From contig CANPVU010000006.1 in NCBI GenBank assembly GCA_947581765.1, positions 1 to 60,121 on the forward strand: a stretch of DNA of 60,121 nucleotides, in the 5' to 3' direction. The DNA comes from an uncultured Bacilli bacterium (GTDB lineage Bacteria > Bacillota_I > Bacilli_A > RF39 > UBA660). The notes under the pieces were generated by a model, which was not told the DNA's origin, searched no databases, and saw only the letters and a program-made list of their open reading frames with translations. This document shows, in pieces, positions 24,377 through 33,038 of the stretch; position 1 is the stretch's first letter, and every line of letters starts with the position of its first letter. A program made the position numbers and the translations under genes.

Positions 24377-24416
24377 CTACCAATGTATACATAATAACGT
24401 GGTTAATACTAAACAT
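24363..24416 (-). CDS. 17-residue leader peptide of the ABC-F gene
   Basis: ATG at 24416 to TAA at 24363 encodes MFSINHVIMYTLVVTPA. Its ribosome site and start context (AAAGGAGAGATTACTATG) are an exact 18-base copy of those before the ABC-F gene itself. The final codons form one arm of the attenuator hairpin, so a ribosome halted near the end of the peptide would alter folding of the leader RNA. The stalling drug or signal is unknown. Confidence 0.7.
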   Translation of the reverse strand: MFSINHVIMYTLVVTPA

Positions 24417-24440
24417 AGTAATCTCTCCTTTTCTTTTAAG

Positions 24441-24468
24441 ATTATATCATACTTTAATTTATTTACAA
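24441..24468 (-). promoter_or_regulatory. Promoter of the ABC-F leader
   Basis: Minus-strand TTGTAA (24463-24468), 16-base spacer, TATAAT (24441-24446) with TGA before it. Transcription would start about 15 bases ahead of the leader ribosome site. Confidence 0.7.
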
Positions 24469-24542
24469 AATTTATATCTAATATAATTTGACAATGAAAT
24501 ATTATAATGTTAACATACACTCTCAAAGAAGGGGTAATTTTT

Positions 24543-24824
24543 ATGCAAGAAAATATATATGAGAAAACATTTAATGAAATTCAACAAGAAGGATATTATA
24601 TAAATGAAGAAATTATAAATAAAGTATTATTAATTTTACAAATTAGTCTAAATACATATTTTGAATTTCCAGAAGAATATAGTAATTCAGATAAATTATT
24701 TTGGTTATTAAGAAGTCAACTTGGACCACATGTTATAAGAATAATTGAAGAATTTAAATATAGTTATCATGCAGAATTACAATTTATAATTGCTAATACA
24801 TGTTTAAAAAATAGAATAGAATAG
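24543..24824 (+). CDS. N-terminal part of a gene split by a TAGAA repeat
   Basis: 93 residues, ATG at 24543 with AAGGGG site. Helical, acidic and without recognised motifs (NEIQQEGYYINEEIINKVLL, HVIRIIEEFKYSYHAELQ). It ends ...CLKNRIE and then TAG inside a three-copy TAGAA repeat. Removing one repeat unit joins it in frame to the next ORF (KNRIE-YLEGMPSLINY), giving one protein of about 247 residues. I therefore read the two ORFs as halves of one gene, currently out of frame. Family unknown. Confidence 0.65.
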   Translation: MQENIYEKTFNEIQQEGYYINEEIINKVLLILQISLNTYFEFPEEYSNSDKLFWLLRSQLGPHVIRIIEEFKYSYHAELQFIIANTCLKNRIE

Positions 24825-24826
24825 AA
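24812..24826 (+). repeat. (TAGAA)3 tandem repeat inside a coding region
   Basis: Three perfect copies of TAGAA at 24812-24826. The first two copies are read as part of the upstream ORF; the third creates its stop codon. A change of one copy shifts the frame and fuses both ORFs, as in slipped-strand (phase-variable) loci, though three copies is low for a highly mutable tract. Confidence 0.85.
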
Positions 24827-24838
24827 TATTTAGAAGGA

Positions 24839-25285
24839 ATGCCTTCACTAATAAATTACTCAAAAAAATCAAATTATATTAAACTTGATACACTTTATGG
24901 TTCAGTTAAAGTATATAAAGCATTAGATATATTTCCATATATTTCAAGATTAATAAATTATGGAGAATGTCATAACTGTTGTTTATCATTTATAAAATCA
25001 AATAAATATTTAAGTGCTAGTACATGTTTAATAGATCGTACATTTTATGGAAAACACTATCATTCATTTATTAATATAGAAGATGGTGTATTAGATTTAT
25101 CACATAATGCATTTATGAGTATAGATGACTATAATAAAATATTTTCACCTATCATAATAAATACAGTTTCTGTATATCAATTAGATGATGAAGAACAAAG
25201 AATAAATAAAAATGATAGTTTAGGTGGAGATAAAAATCTATTATTGCGTTTAGCACTAGATAAACAAATAAATAATAAATTTTAA
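24839..25285 (+). CDS. C-terminal part of the split gene, possible papain-like fold
   Basis: 148 residues. As an independent ORF its ATG has AGAAGG directly adjacent, too close to work well, which supports continuity with the upstream ORF. The core reads GECHNCCLSFI, then 25 residues later YGKHYHSFINIEDGVLDLSHN: a Cys ... His ... Asp arrangement with strand after the histidine, as in transglutaminase/NlpC-type papain-like folds. This is a by-eye suggestion. The C-terminal 40 residues are acidic then basic. It ends in a strong terminator. Confidence 0.6.
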   Translation: MPSLINYSKKSNYIKLDTLYGSVKVYKALDIFPYISRLINYGECHNCCLSFIKSNKYLSASTCLIDRTFYGKHYHSFINIEDGVLDLSHNAFMSIDDYNKIFSPIIINTVSVYQLDDEEQRINKNDSLGGDKNLLLRLALDKQINNKF

Positions 25286-25286
25286 T

Positions 25287-25312
25287 ATAGGTAAATATTT
25301 ACCTATTTTTTT
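25287..25312 (+). terminator. Terminator after the split gene
   Basis: Palindrome ATAGGTAAATATTTACCTAT followed by seven T. Confidence 0.85.
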
Positions 25313-25358
25313 ACACTTTTTTACAATTAATAATAATGTTTTATTATACTTTTTTAAA

Positions 25359-25387
25359 TTGACAAAATATATGGGGTAATATATAAT
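25359..25387 (+). promoter_or_regulatory. Consensus promoter of the pilus tip adhesin gene
   Basis: TTGACA (25359-25364), 17-base spacer, TATAAT (25382-25387): a perfect match to the housekeeping consensus. A leader of about 105 bases follows, with a TTGGAGGAG ribosome site. I see no stable structure in the leader. Confidence 0.9.
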
Positions 25388-25499
25388 TATAATGGTGAAA
25401 TTATATACATAATAAAGAGTGTAAACCAATTATGTGTAAAGTAAAAAAACTAATAAAACAGACAAGTTTATGTCTAGAGTATATATTGGAGGAGTTTGA

Positions 25500-28400
25500 A
25501 TGAAAATAAAAAATTTTAAAGAAAAAATTTTATCATTAGTACTTTGTATAGCAATTATTCTTACTTATTTTAGTGGTATGCCAAGATTATTAGCAGAGGA
25601 TAATAAGATAGATTTAAGTAATGCTCTGCACTTTATCATTCGACATTGGCATACTGTCTCTCCAGATAGTAAGGAATATGAAACTGAAGAATCAAACGGT
25701 AATCACTTTTTAATTATAGAGGGATATATTGTTGAAAAAAATGGCAGCCATATATTCTATGTATATAAAGATAAGAAATTAGAAGAGATTAAAGATAATT
25801 CCAAATCAGATTATATTGAAAATGTAGATTCAGGCTCTGGAACTATCACTCTTAAAGTAAATCCAGTAAACGGAAGTGATGGAAAACCTTTAGAACATCT
25901 TTCTGGATTTTCTGTATCAGCTGGACATAGTACAGTAGATACTTCTGGTGATGATAAAATAACTATAACATATAATAAAAATGTACACTTAGCTAAAGCA
26001 CATGTATTCTATTCTGCAGAGAACCTAATGGTAGCTGGTTCTGATGATGAAGCAGTATTTGGAACATCGGAAAGTACTGGAAGTGATGAAAAAGATACCG
26101 CATTCGTATATACTTATACAACAAATGATGATAATCATAAAATTGGTGATGTAGTTAAAGATGAAGAAGGTAATCCTATAGATGCAAATTCTAATTTAAA
26201 TGATGAAAAAAATGCGATAAAAACTAAGGTTTATAGTACACTTGAGGGATTACATACAGATAGAACAGCAAGTGTTAACGAAAAATACGATGATGGAAGA
26301 ACATTTAATATAGATTTAGAATCATGGTTTACAAATAAAGATATTCCTACAGTAGGATTAATACTAGATGCTTCTGGAAGTATGGCATTTACTTCAGATG
26401 ATCCAAAGGCAATAAATATAAAAGACCTAGATTTAGATGAATCTGAATTAAAAGAATTAACTGATAAAGAAATTAAAAAGAGTGAGGCTGAGACAATTGC
26501 TACTAACTCAGGTTGGGAAAAGTATTTTCTTGACGATAACCAAATTAGTCTAATTTTAGATGAGCACAACGTAGATGATTCTCACCTTGGAATTAGCGAT
26601 TACACATATTACATATATGATAGTCGTGATGCAACAAAAGAATATGTTCCAATTGGATATTGGGACGGAAAAGAAACAAAGCCAATAACAACAACACAGA
26701 ACTACTTCACTGAATTAGATGATGAAAATTCCCTAATTGGATATTATAGCTTTACAAGAGGCGACTATCCTAATGATGGCGATTTAAGCACTAACAGAGA
26801 TTGGTTATTAAATAGCGTAACTGGAAAATATGCAAAAGAAGTTGACCAAATTTCCTTAACTGAAATGAGAAAATTTGAAGGAAAAGATGCTGAAACAGGT
26901 TGGCCAACATCTCATACTGGATTTAAAATGGATTCTAATGGATTCAATTTAACAAAATCTACATCTGGAATAATTCTTGATGCCGTTCCTAAAGGAGATG
27001 AATTTACAATTTCCTATACTTTAACAAAAATTGAAAATGAAAATAGTAAAGATCAATCAAATAATGAAAATACAAGTGCAGAAATATTGTATATAGGAAA
27101 TACAGATACTTCATCAAATAATAATTATTTAAGAACTTATAGAGCCGGAAATTCAAGTAAAAACAGATATAAAGGAACTATTGGAAATGGGTCTGGAGAC
27201 AACGCTTTAAATTATAACAATGTATTCAATAGTACGACAAAAAATTATATAACTCACGTTTATAAAGGTGGAAAACTTACAACATATCTAAATGGAAAGC
27301 TCGAAACATCTGATGAAGCTAAAAATAAAGAAAAAGAAGTTACTATAAATGAACATAATATTGTTTTTAATGGAATCCAAGATAATTATAATGGTGCAGA
27401 TATTATACTTGATGATGTTTATGTATTTGACAGTGCACTAAGTACTGATGAAATACAAAAATTAACAACTGAAAAAACTACTGAAAAAGAAGTCGCAATT
27501 GAAAATGAACAAATAGTTGGAATGATTGATAAAAAATTTGATTCAGAAAAAGGATGGTATTACATAAATCAAGGAAGTGATTATTCATCAATTTTTAATG
27601 AAAAAATAAATACATCAAAATCACTTGTCGGAATTTCAACATCAAAAAAAGAAAAAATAGAATTTACTGATGAAATTGTTTTACCTGAAAATCATGATAA
27701 ATCATTAGAAGGTGGAGGAACTGAAAAGGTATATGAACCAGATGAGGATACTGCAATAAAATTTTACATAGATGAAGACGGGTATTTACGTTGTTTCTTT
27801 ATGTCTGGTACAAAGCAAGAAAATATTGGAACATCATATGTTTATGTAAGTGAAGATGAAAATTATACAAAAGCTGAAGTATTACAAAGAGCATTAGGAT
27901 CATTTGTAACAAAATTAGGAGAAGAATCACCTGGTAGTGAAGTTTCAGCTGTACGTTTTAGTACAAATAATATGGCTGGTGATTTAAGTAAATTAGTCTT
28001 ACTTGATTGGACAGATGATACAAAAGAAAGTAGTAGTATGCTATCCTTAGATAGAGGAGAAAATAATGGTGGATTCCTAGATTTCACATTTAGTGAAAGT
28101 GGATTAAGACAATATAACTATGGATTAACAGGAGGAACATATACTTGGACTGGATTACAAGCTTTTAAAGACAACTTAAGTGATACAGTAGATGAAAAGT
28201 CAAAAAATAAATATATAATTATATTTACTGATGGAAAAGATAATGAATATAATTCAGAATCTTCAGAAGAAAACAATAAAGCAATTGAACTAGCTAATGA
28301 ATTAAAAGATGATGGATATACTATATATACAGTTTTACTTCCTGGTGGTCCTGTAAAAAATGATCCAGATAGTGATGAAGATGACTATGATTTAGCTAAA

Positions 28401-30716
28401 AAATTTTTAATGGAGCTTTCTGGAACTGGTGAAGAAGGCGAAAAAAAAGATGGTTATTTCTATTCAACAGAAGAATTAAAAAATAGAGATACAAAAGGAA
28501 ATTCTGTTGATGAAATTACAAATATATTTACTAATGATATTCTTTCTCAAATAACTGATAACTTAGATAATTATTCTGTAAAAGACTATATTGATCCACG
28601 TTTTGACTTAGTAGATGCAAATAATAATGTATGGCACTTAAATAGCGAAGGAAATGTACTAGTAAATAGTAATACAAAATATACTTTGTCAGATAGTGAA
28701 TCACAAGAAATTACTTTATCTAATGATAGTGATGTAGATAAAACTGCTAGAAATGCAAAATTATATTATGATAAGAATAAAGATATGTATTACCTTGTTT
28801 GGGATAAACAAACTATTCCTGGTTGTACATTAGAGGCAGATAGATTAGCTGTTTGGAACGCTAGAATTACTGTAAGAGCTAAAGATGATTTTATTGGAGG
28901 AAACGCAGTATTAACTGCTGGACATGATGAAAAAATGAATTATGTATATTCATCTGAAGATAAAAATGCTTCTTCTGGTACTGATAAAGCAATAAGAGTT
29001 ACTTCGGATGAGGCAACTGATGAAAAACTTCTAAATGAATACCCTTCTAAAGGTTTTCCAAGAGTTACAGTAAATGTTACTCCAAATAAAGGAGACTTAA
29101 ATGATGAACAAACAATTTATATGGGAGAAGAATTAACTGAAAATAGTATAATACAAAAAATAGCTACTAAAACTAAAGAAAAAACAACTGATAATAAATA
29201 TACTATATACTACTGGGAATATTTGGAAAGATACTCAAATTTAAAAGAAAATTCTGATTCGCTTGACGAACTTGCAAAGAAAATCGTAAATGGCAATTCG
29301 TCTGGTTTAAACTTAGATTATTATTATTTACCTGATTCTAACGAAGGTGAAAAACACAATCAAACAGGAACAGAAGAACATAAAAAAGATAATTTAGGAA
29401 ATTTAACTTACATATGGAATAAAGGAACTAAAGATTACCCTGTTGATGGAATTACAAAAGATACAGATACAAGAAGTTCAAGTCTTTCAGTAACATATAC
29501 TGCACTTCCTATAAATAGTGAAGTAAAAGCTATTAGTACTAATAGTAATAGTAGAGAAGATTTAACAAATGAATTAGTTAAAGAAAAAGAGAAAGATGAT
29601 AAAATATATGACTGGGATAGTGAATATAAGCCAGTTGTTGGAGAAGAAGTAAATAAAGAAACAATTCTTACAGGAAATTATACAACAAATATTGTAAGTG
29701 GTGATATCGTTTTACAAATGGAGCTTGATGAAAAAGATAAAGAAATATTAAATGGTAAAGAAATTACTTATTCAGCAGATTTATACAGAGAATATGGAAA
29801 AGATGGCAAAAAAGATAAAGTTGGAACATTAACAGCAACATACAATAATTCAAATACAAATAATCAAACACCAGAACTTGTAACAGCAAATATTTCTTAT
29901 GAAGATGATTATGACTATGCTAAAACATATGGATTACCTATTGGAGTTTACACATTAGAAGAAAACGGACAAACTAATCCAGGATCATCACTATTAAAGT
30001 TTGGCGATATAAAAAATATTGAAATAACTAACGAAAATCAAACTTTGTTTAATAAAGGAACTGATAATGAACATGCGGTAAATTATAAAGCATATGCTGA
30101 TGGAAATGAAGCACAACTTGGTACTGCATATGAATATACAAAGACATATACAGATAGTAGATATGCATTATTCCAAGTAAAAGTAGAAGAAGTACCTACT
30201 GGTAGTATTTCAATTGAAAAAGAAGCTATTGGAAAAAATGTTGATAAAGATTTAGAATTTGAATTCACTATAAATTTAACATCTCCTGTTGAAAATCCAA
30301 TAGAGCCTGATAAAATTACTGTAAAAGAAAATGACAAGGAAATAAATAACAAAGTAACTTGGACAGAAAATAAAGAAAAAAATTCTGTTACAGGAACATT
30401 CAAATTAAAACATGAAGAAAAAATTACTTTAGGTAATATACCTGAAAATACAAAATATACTATAGAAGAAACAAATAAACATGATTATGATTTAAAAGCT
30501 GTAACATTAAATAGTGAATTTAAAACTAAAGAATCTAGTTACAATGGAAAAGTAACAGCTAACACAGAAGATAAATGGAAATTTGTTAATGCTTCTCCAG
30601 TATCACTTCCAGAATCTGGTGGTATTGGTACAACAATATTCTATATTATTGGAGGTATATTATTAACAATTTCTACAATAATATTTATTTACACTAGAAA
30701 GAAAAAACATTGTTAA
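25500..30716 (+). CDS. Sortase-anchored pilus tip adhesin with split vWA and inserted LamG-like domain
   Basis: 1738-residue surface protein. A signal peptide (1-32) precedes a strand-rich N-domain (about 35-280). The vWA domain opens with the metal-site motif LILDASGSMAF (Asp290, Ser292, Ser294) but its remaining parts come only after residue 780: GGTYTWTG near 878-885 and IIIFTDGKDNEYN near 906-916. Between them lies a LamG/concanavalin-like domain (about 465-660; LYIGNTDTSSNN, YLNGKLETSDE, DIILDDVYVFDSALS). Strand-rich domains with isopeptide-type signatures follow, then LPESGG (1703-1708), a membrane helix and RKKKHC. This matches RrgA/PilA-type tip proteins. It faces the pilin/sortase operon across a shared terminator. 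Confidence 0.85.
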   Translation: MKIKNFKEKILSLVLCIAIILTYFSGMPRLLAEDNKIDLSNALHFIIRHWHTVSPDSKEYETEESNGNHFLIIEGYIVEKNGSHIFYVYKDKKLEEIKDNSKSDYIENVDSGSGTITLKVNPVNGSDGKPLEHLSGFSVSAGHSTVDTSGDDKITITYNKNVHLAKAHVFYSAENLMVAGSDDEAVFGTSESTGSDEKDTAFVYTYTTNDDNHKIGDVVKDEEGNPIDANSNLNDEKNAIKTKVYSTLEGLHTDRTASVNEKYDDGRTFNIDLESWFTNKDIPTVGLILDASGSMAFTSDDPKAINIKDLDLDESELKELTDKEIKKSEAETIATNSGWEKYFLDDNQISLILDEHNVDDSHLGISDYTYYIYDSRDATKEYVPIGYWDGKETKPITTTQNYFTELDDENSLIGYYSFTRGDYPNDGDLSTNRDWLLNSVTGKYAKEVDQISLTEMRKFEGKDAETGWPTSHTGFKMDSNGFNLTKSTSGIILDAVPKGDEFTISYTLTKIENENSKDQSNNENTSAEILYIGNTDTSSNNNYLRTYRAGNSSKNRYKGTIGNGSGDNALNYNNVFNSTTKNYITHVYKGGKLTTYLNGKLETSDEAKNKEKEVTINEHNIVFNGIQDNYNGADIILDDVYVFDSALSTDEIQKLTTEKTTEKEVAIENEQIVGMIDKKFDSEKGWYYINQGSDYSSIFNEKINTSKSLVGISTSKKEKIEFTDEIVLPENHDKSLEGGGTEKVYEPDEDTAIKFYIDEDGYLRCFFMSGTKQENIGTSYVYVSEDENYTKAEVLQRALGSFVTKLGEESPGSEVSAVRFSTNNMAGDLSKLVLLDWTDDTKESSSMLSLDRGENNGGFLDFTFSESGLRQYNYGLTGGTYTWTGLQAFKDNLSDTVDEKSKNKYIIIFTDGKDNEYNSESSEENNKAIELANELKDDGYTIYTVLLPGGPVKNDPDSDEDDYDLAKKFLMELSGTGEEGEKKDGYFYSTEELKNRDTKGNSVDEITNIFTNDILSQITDNLDNYSVKDYIDPRFDLVDANNNVWHLNSEGNVLVNSNTKYTLSDSESQEITLSNDSDVDKTARNAKLYYDKNKDMYYLVWDKQTIPGCTLEADRLAVWNARITVRAKDDFIGGNAVLTAGHDEKMNYVYSSEDKNASSGTDKAIRVTSDEATDEKLLNEYPSKGFPRVTVNVTPNKGDLNDEQTIYMGEELTENSIIQKIATKTKEKTTDNKYTIYYWEYLERYSNLKENSDSLDELAKKIVNGNSSGLNLDYYYLPDSNEGEKHNQTGTEEHKKDNLGNLTYIWNKGTKDYPVDGITKDTDTRSSSLSVTYTALPINSEVKAISTNSNSREDLTNELVKEKEKDDKIYDWDSEYKPVVGEEVNKETILTGNYTTNIVSGDIVLQMELDEKDKEILNGKEITYSADLYREYGKDGKKDKVGTLTATYNNSNTNNQTPELVTANISYEDDYDYAKTYGLPIGVYTLEENGQTNPGSSLLKFGDIKNIEITNENQTLFNKGTDNEHAVNYKAYADGNEAQLGTAYEYTKTYTDSRYALFQVKVEEVPTGSISIEKEAIGKNVDKDLEFEFTINLTSPVENPIEPDKITVKENDKEINNKVTWTENKEKNSVTGTFKLKHEEKITLGNIPENTKYTIEETNKHDYDLKAVTLNSEFKTKESSYNGKVTANTEDKWKFVNASPVSLPESGGIGTTIFYIIGGILLTISTIIFIYTRKKKHC

Positions 30717-30721
30717 AAAAA

Positions 30722-30750
30722 GAAATCAAGGAAATCCTTGATTTTTTATT
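30722..30750. terminator. Bidirectional terminator inside the pilus locus
   Basis: Eight-base arms AATCAAGG and CCTTGATT, AAAT loop, T-run rightward and T-run leftward on the other strand; ends both the adhesin gene and the sortase operon. Confidence 0.85.
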
Positions 30751-31324
30751 TTCTTTTAGCACGTATTGTAACTCTTTTATTACCACTTAAAGTACAAGTA
30801 AATAAAGTTAAATTCCAATCTCCTTCATTCATTTTTTCTGTATCAGATGATAATAAAATTTCTTTTTTTGATACTGAATATTTAAAAATATTTCCAGATA
30901 TATCTTCAAATATTATTTCATCGCCTATAGATAAATTTTTAAGTTTACCAAAATGAGATCTATATGCATGAGCTGCTATAATCATATTATTTTGCTCTAT
31001 AGAGCCACTATATAAACATGGAGAAGTTTTCATCTTACTTTCACTATAACTATCTATTATAGGGAGTTCTATGCCTATTTTCGGTATCTTTATAACCCCA
31101 ATGTATTCATAATTATCTATTTTTATTTTAGGAATAGTATTATTATTAGAATCTATACTATTATAATTAATGTTTTCTTTTTCATTATTTATTGTATTTA
31201 ATATATCTTTTGACTTACTACCTGCTCTATAATCATCTAAAAAATTATATCCTATCCACCCTATTCCAAGTATTATCATTAATAATCCAACAATTATTAA
31301 TAAATATCTAATCTTTTTTTTCAT
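30746..31324 (-). CDS. Sortase (class D-like) of the pilus locus
   Basis: 192 residues with one N-terminal membrane helix (about 6-27). The catalytic residues are His119 (AAHAYRSHFGKL), Cys177 (LFTCTLSG) and Arg184. YIGVIKIPKIGIELPI resembles class D/A enzymes; there is no C-terminal membrane helix, unlike class C. Its start overlaps the minor pilin gene by 17 bases, so the two are translated together, suggesting that it acts on that pilin or anchors the finished fibre to the wall. It is the last gene of the operon. Confidence 0.85.
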   Translation of the reverse strand: MKKKIRYLLIIVGLLMIILGIGWIGYNFLDDYRAGSKSKDILNTINNEKENINYNSIDSNNNTIPKIKIDNYEYIGVIKIPKIGIELPIIDSYSESKMKTSPCLYSGSIEQNNMIIAAHAYRSHFGKLKNLSIGDEIIFEDISGNIFKYSVSKKEILLSSDTEKMNEGDWNLTLFTCTLSGNKRVTIRAKRK

Positions 31325-32186
31325 CTTTTTTTATTTTACAACCAATAATTATAAATAATATACCTATAGTTAATAAACAAATTGCAGGTATCCAATATTG
31401 TCCAGTATTTGGTAAACTTGCTTCTAATTTCTTCATACTATTAGTAATATTAAATACATAATCTTTATATTCAACTGATACTGTATATCCTTTTGGAACA
31501 TTTTGTTCTTTAACTTCATAATTATATGATATTAAGTTTTCCCATGAATACTGCCAATTATTTTCATCATTTAATACTACTTCATCAAATAATTTCCCAT
31601 CTTTTAATAATTGTACTGTTATTTCTTTTGGTCTATCTGGATTATTATCATCATCCCATTTTTTAATTACTTTTAAAGTTTCTATATAGTCTCTATAATC
31701 ACATTTTGGTTCTATTATAACTCCATAAGATTCTTCATCTTCTACTTTTGTTGGAATAGTTACTAAACTTGGTTGGGAAATATATACACTTTTTCCATCT
31801 TCACTATTCATATTATTTCCCACAACTAAATATATACCCTTTTCTAAATTTCTAAATGTCAACATTCCATTAGAATTTGTTTTCATATTATCGTAGCATT
31901 TTATTTCATTTTCATTAATATATTTTAATAATTCTTCAATAATTGTATTTGTATTTTCATCAGTTATATCTTCAAAAGTTAATTCATAATTTTTAAAATC
32001 ATCAGTATTTGATAATTTATCATTATCATATGATGCAATCTTATATAATGTAAATTCTACTCCACTAACTGGTTTTTCATCATATTTTAATGATACACTA
32101 ATTGACCCTTCATTTTCAATTGCAAATACTGATATAGGTAATATTGTTATAACAAATATTATAAAATTCATTAATATTTTTTTCAT
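31308..32186 (-). CDS. Minor (SpaA-like) pilin, LPNTG
   Basis: 292 residues: signal peptide to about residue 22 (ISVFA), an N-terminal CnaB/SpaA domain (GSISVSLKYDEKPVSGVEFTL with an E-box-like GIYLVVGNN), and a Cna-B domain (LKVIKKWDDDNNPDRPKEIT, YEVKEQNVPKGYTVS) expected to hold a Lys-Asn isopeptide bond. The sorting signal is LPNTGQYW, then a membrane helix and charged tail. The residues after LPNTG differ from those of the backbone pilin and tip (LPxxGGIG), which suggests recognition by a different sortase, probably as the basal anchor subunit. Confidence 0.85.
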   Translation of the reverse strand: MKKILMNFIIFVITILPISVFAIENEGSISVSLKYDEKPVSGVEFTLYKIASYDNDKLSNTDDFKNYELTFEDITDENTNTIIEELLKYINENEIKCYDNMKTNSNGMLTFRNLEKGIYLVVGNNMNSEDGKSVYISQPSLVTIPTKVEDEESYGVIIEPKCDYRDYIETLKVIKKWDDDNNPDRPKEITVQLLKDGKLFDEVVLNDENNWQYSWENLISYNYEVKEQNVPKGYTVSVEYKDYVFNITNSMKKLEASLPNTGQYWIPAICLLTIGILFIIIGCKIKKDEKKD

Positions 32187-32206
32187 AAAAAACCTCCATT
32201 ACTATA

Positions 32207-33028
32207 TTAAACTTTTTTCTTCTTAAGTATTTTTAGTATTAGCAAAGATATAACTAATAAGCTAATTAATATACAAGTAATTATTAGTATATAATTATTT
32301 TCTTTTTCCAATTTATCTATTAATTCCGTATTATTTTCATTTTCTGGTGTTTCTATTCTATGACCACGAATTAATAGTCTATGTGTATTTATTCCATATG
32401 GTGTACAAGTTACAAGTGTACAATAATCTTTTCCCTTTTCTATTGTTAATAGTCCAACTTCATCTGGTTCTACTGTTTTTATTTGATCAACTTTATATGT
32501 TAATGTTTCATTTAATACTTTAATAGTAAATGTATCCCCTATTTTTAATTTGTTTATATCAGTAAATAATTTAGAAGAAGGAAGTCCCCTATGTCCAGAA
32601 ATAATACTATGTGTATTTTCTCCACCTATTGGTATTGATGATCCTTCAAGGTGTCCAACACCTTTTTGTAATACTTCTTCACTTGTTCCATGGTATATTG
32701 GTAATACTATTTTTATTTTAGGTATTTCAATATATCCCATAATTCCAGTTGAGTTAATGTTTAATAGTTCTGTATATTTTAAATCTTTTCCTGTTTTATA
32801 TTCATCTAGTTTAATATTACTATTATATAGTAATTCATTATATTTACGTACATCATCTAATATTTTATTATATTCTGTACTATCTATTTTTTTTATATCT
32901 TCTTTATACTGAATAATAGCCTTATGATGTTTACTAGAGTTAATATAATTACTAATTGTAGGATATAATATCAATCCTAAACCTATAATAAGGATTATTA
33001 GTGCTAATAAATTTTTTATTTTCTTCAT
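32207..33028 (-). CDS. Class C pilus polymerase sortase
   Basis: 273 residues, membrane helices at both ends (about 4-24 and 248-268), the class C layout. Active site: His146 in SGHRGLPSSKLF, Cys208 in LVTCTPYGINTHRLLIRG, and Arg217. Class C sortases link backbone pilins by Lys-Thr isopeptide bonds. The usual lid motif (Asp-Pro-aromatic) was not found in the segment before the core, so regulation by the lid may differ. Only AT-rich sequence without a Shine-Dalgarno separates it from the backbone pilin gene 10 bases upstream, pointing to low translation relative to the pilin. Confidence 0.9.
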   Translation of the reverse strand: MKKIKNLLALIILIIGLGLILYPTISNYINSSKHHKAIIQYKEDIKKIDSTEYNKILDDVRKYNELLYNSNIKLDEYKTGKDLKYTELLNINSTGIMGYIEIPKIKIVLPIYHGTSEEVLQKGVGHLEGSSIPIGGENTHSIISGHRGLPSSKLFTDINKLKIGDTFTIKVLNETLTYKVDQIKTVEPDEVGLLTIEKGKDYCTLVTCTPYGINTHRLLIRGHRIETPENENNTELIDKLEKENNYILIITCILISLLVISLLILKILKKKKV

Positions 33029-33038
33029 AGTTAATATA

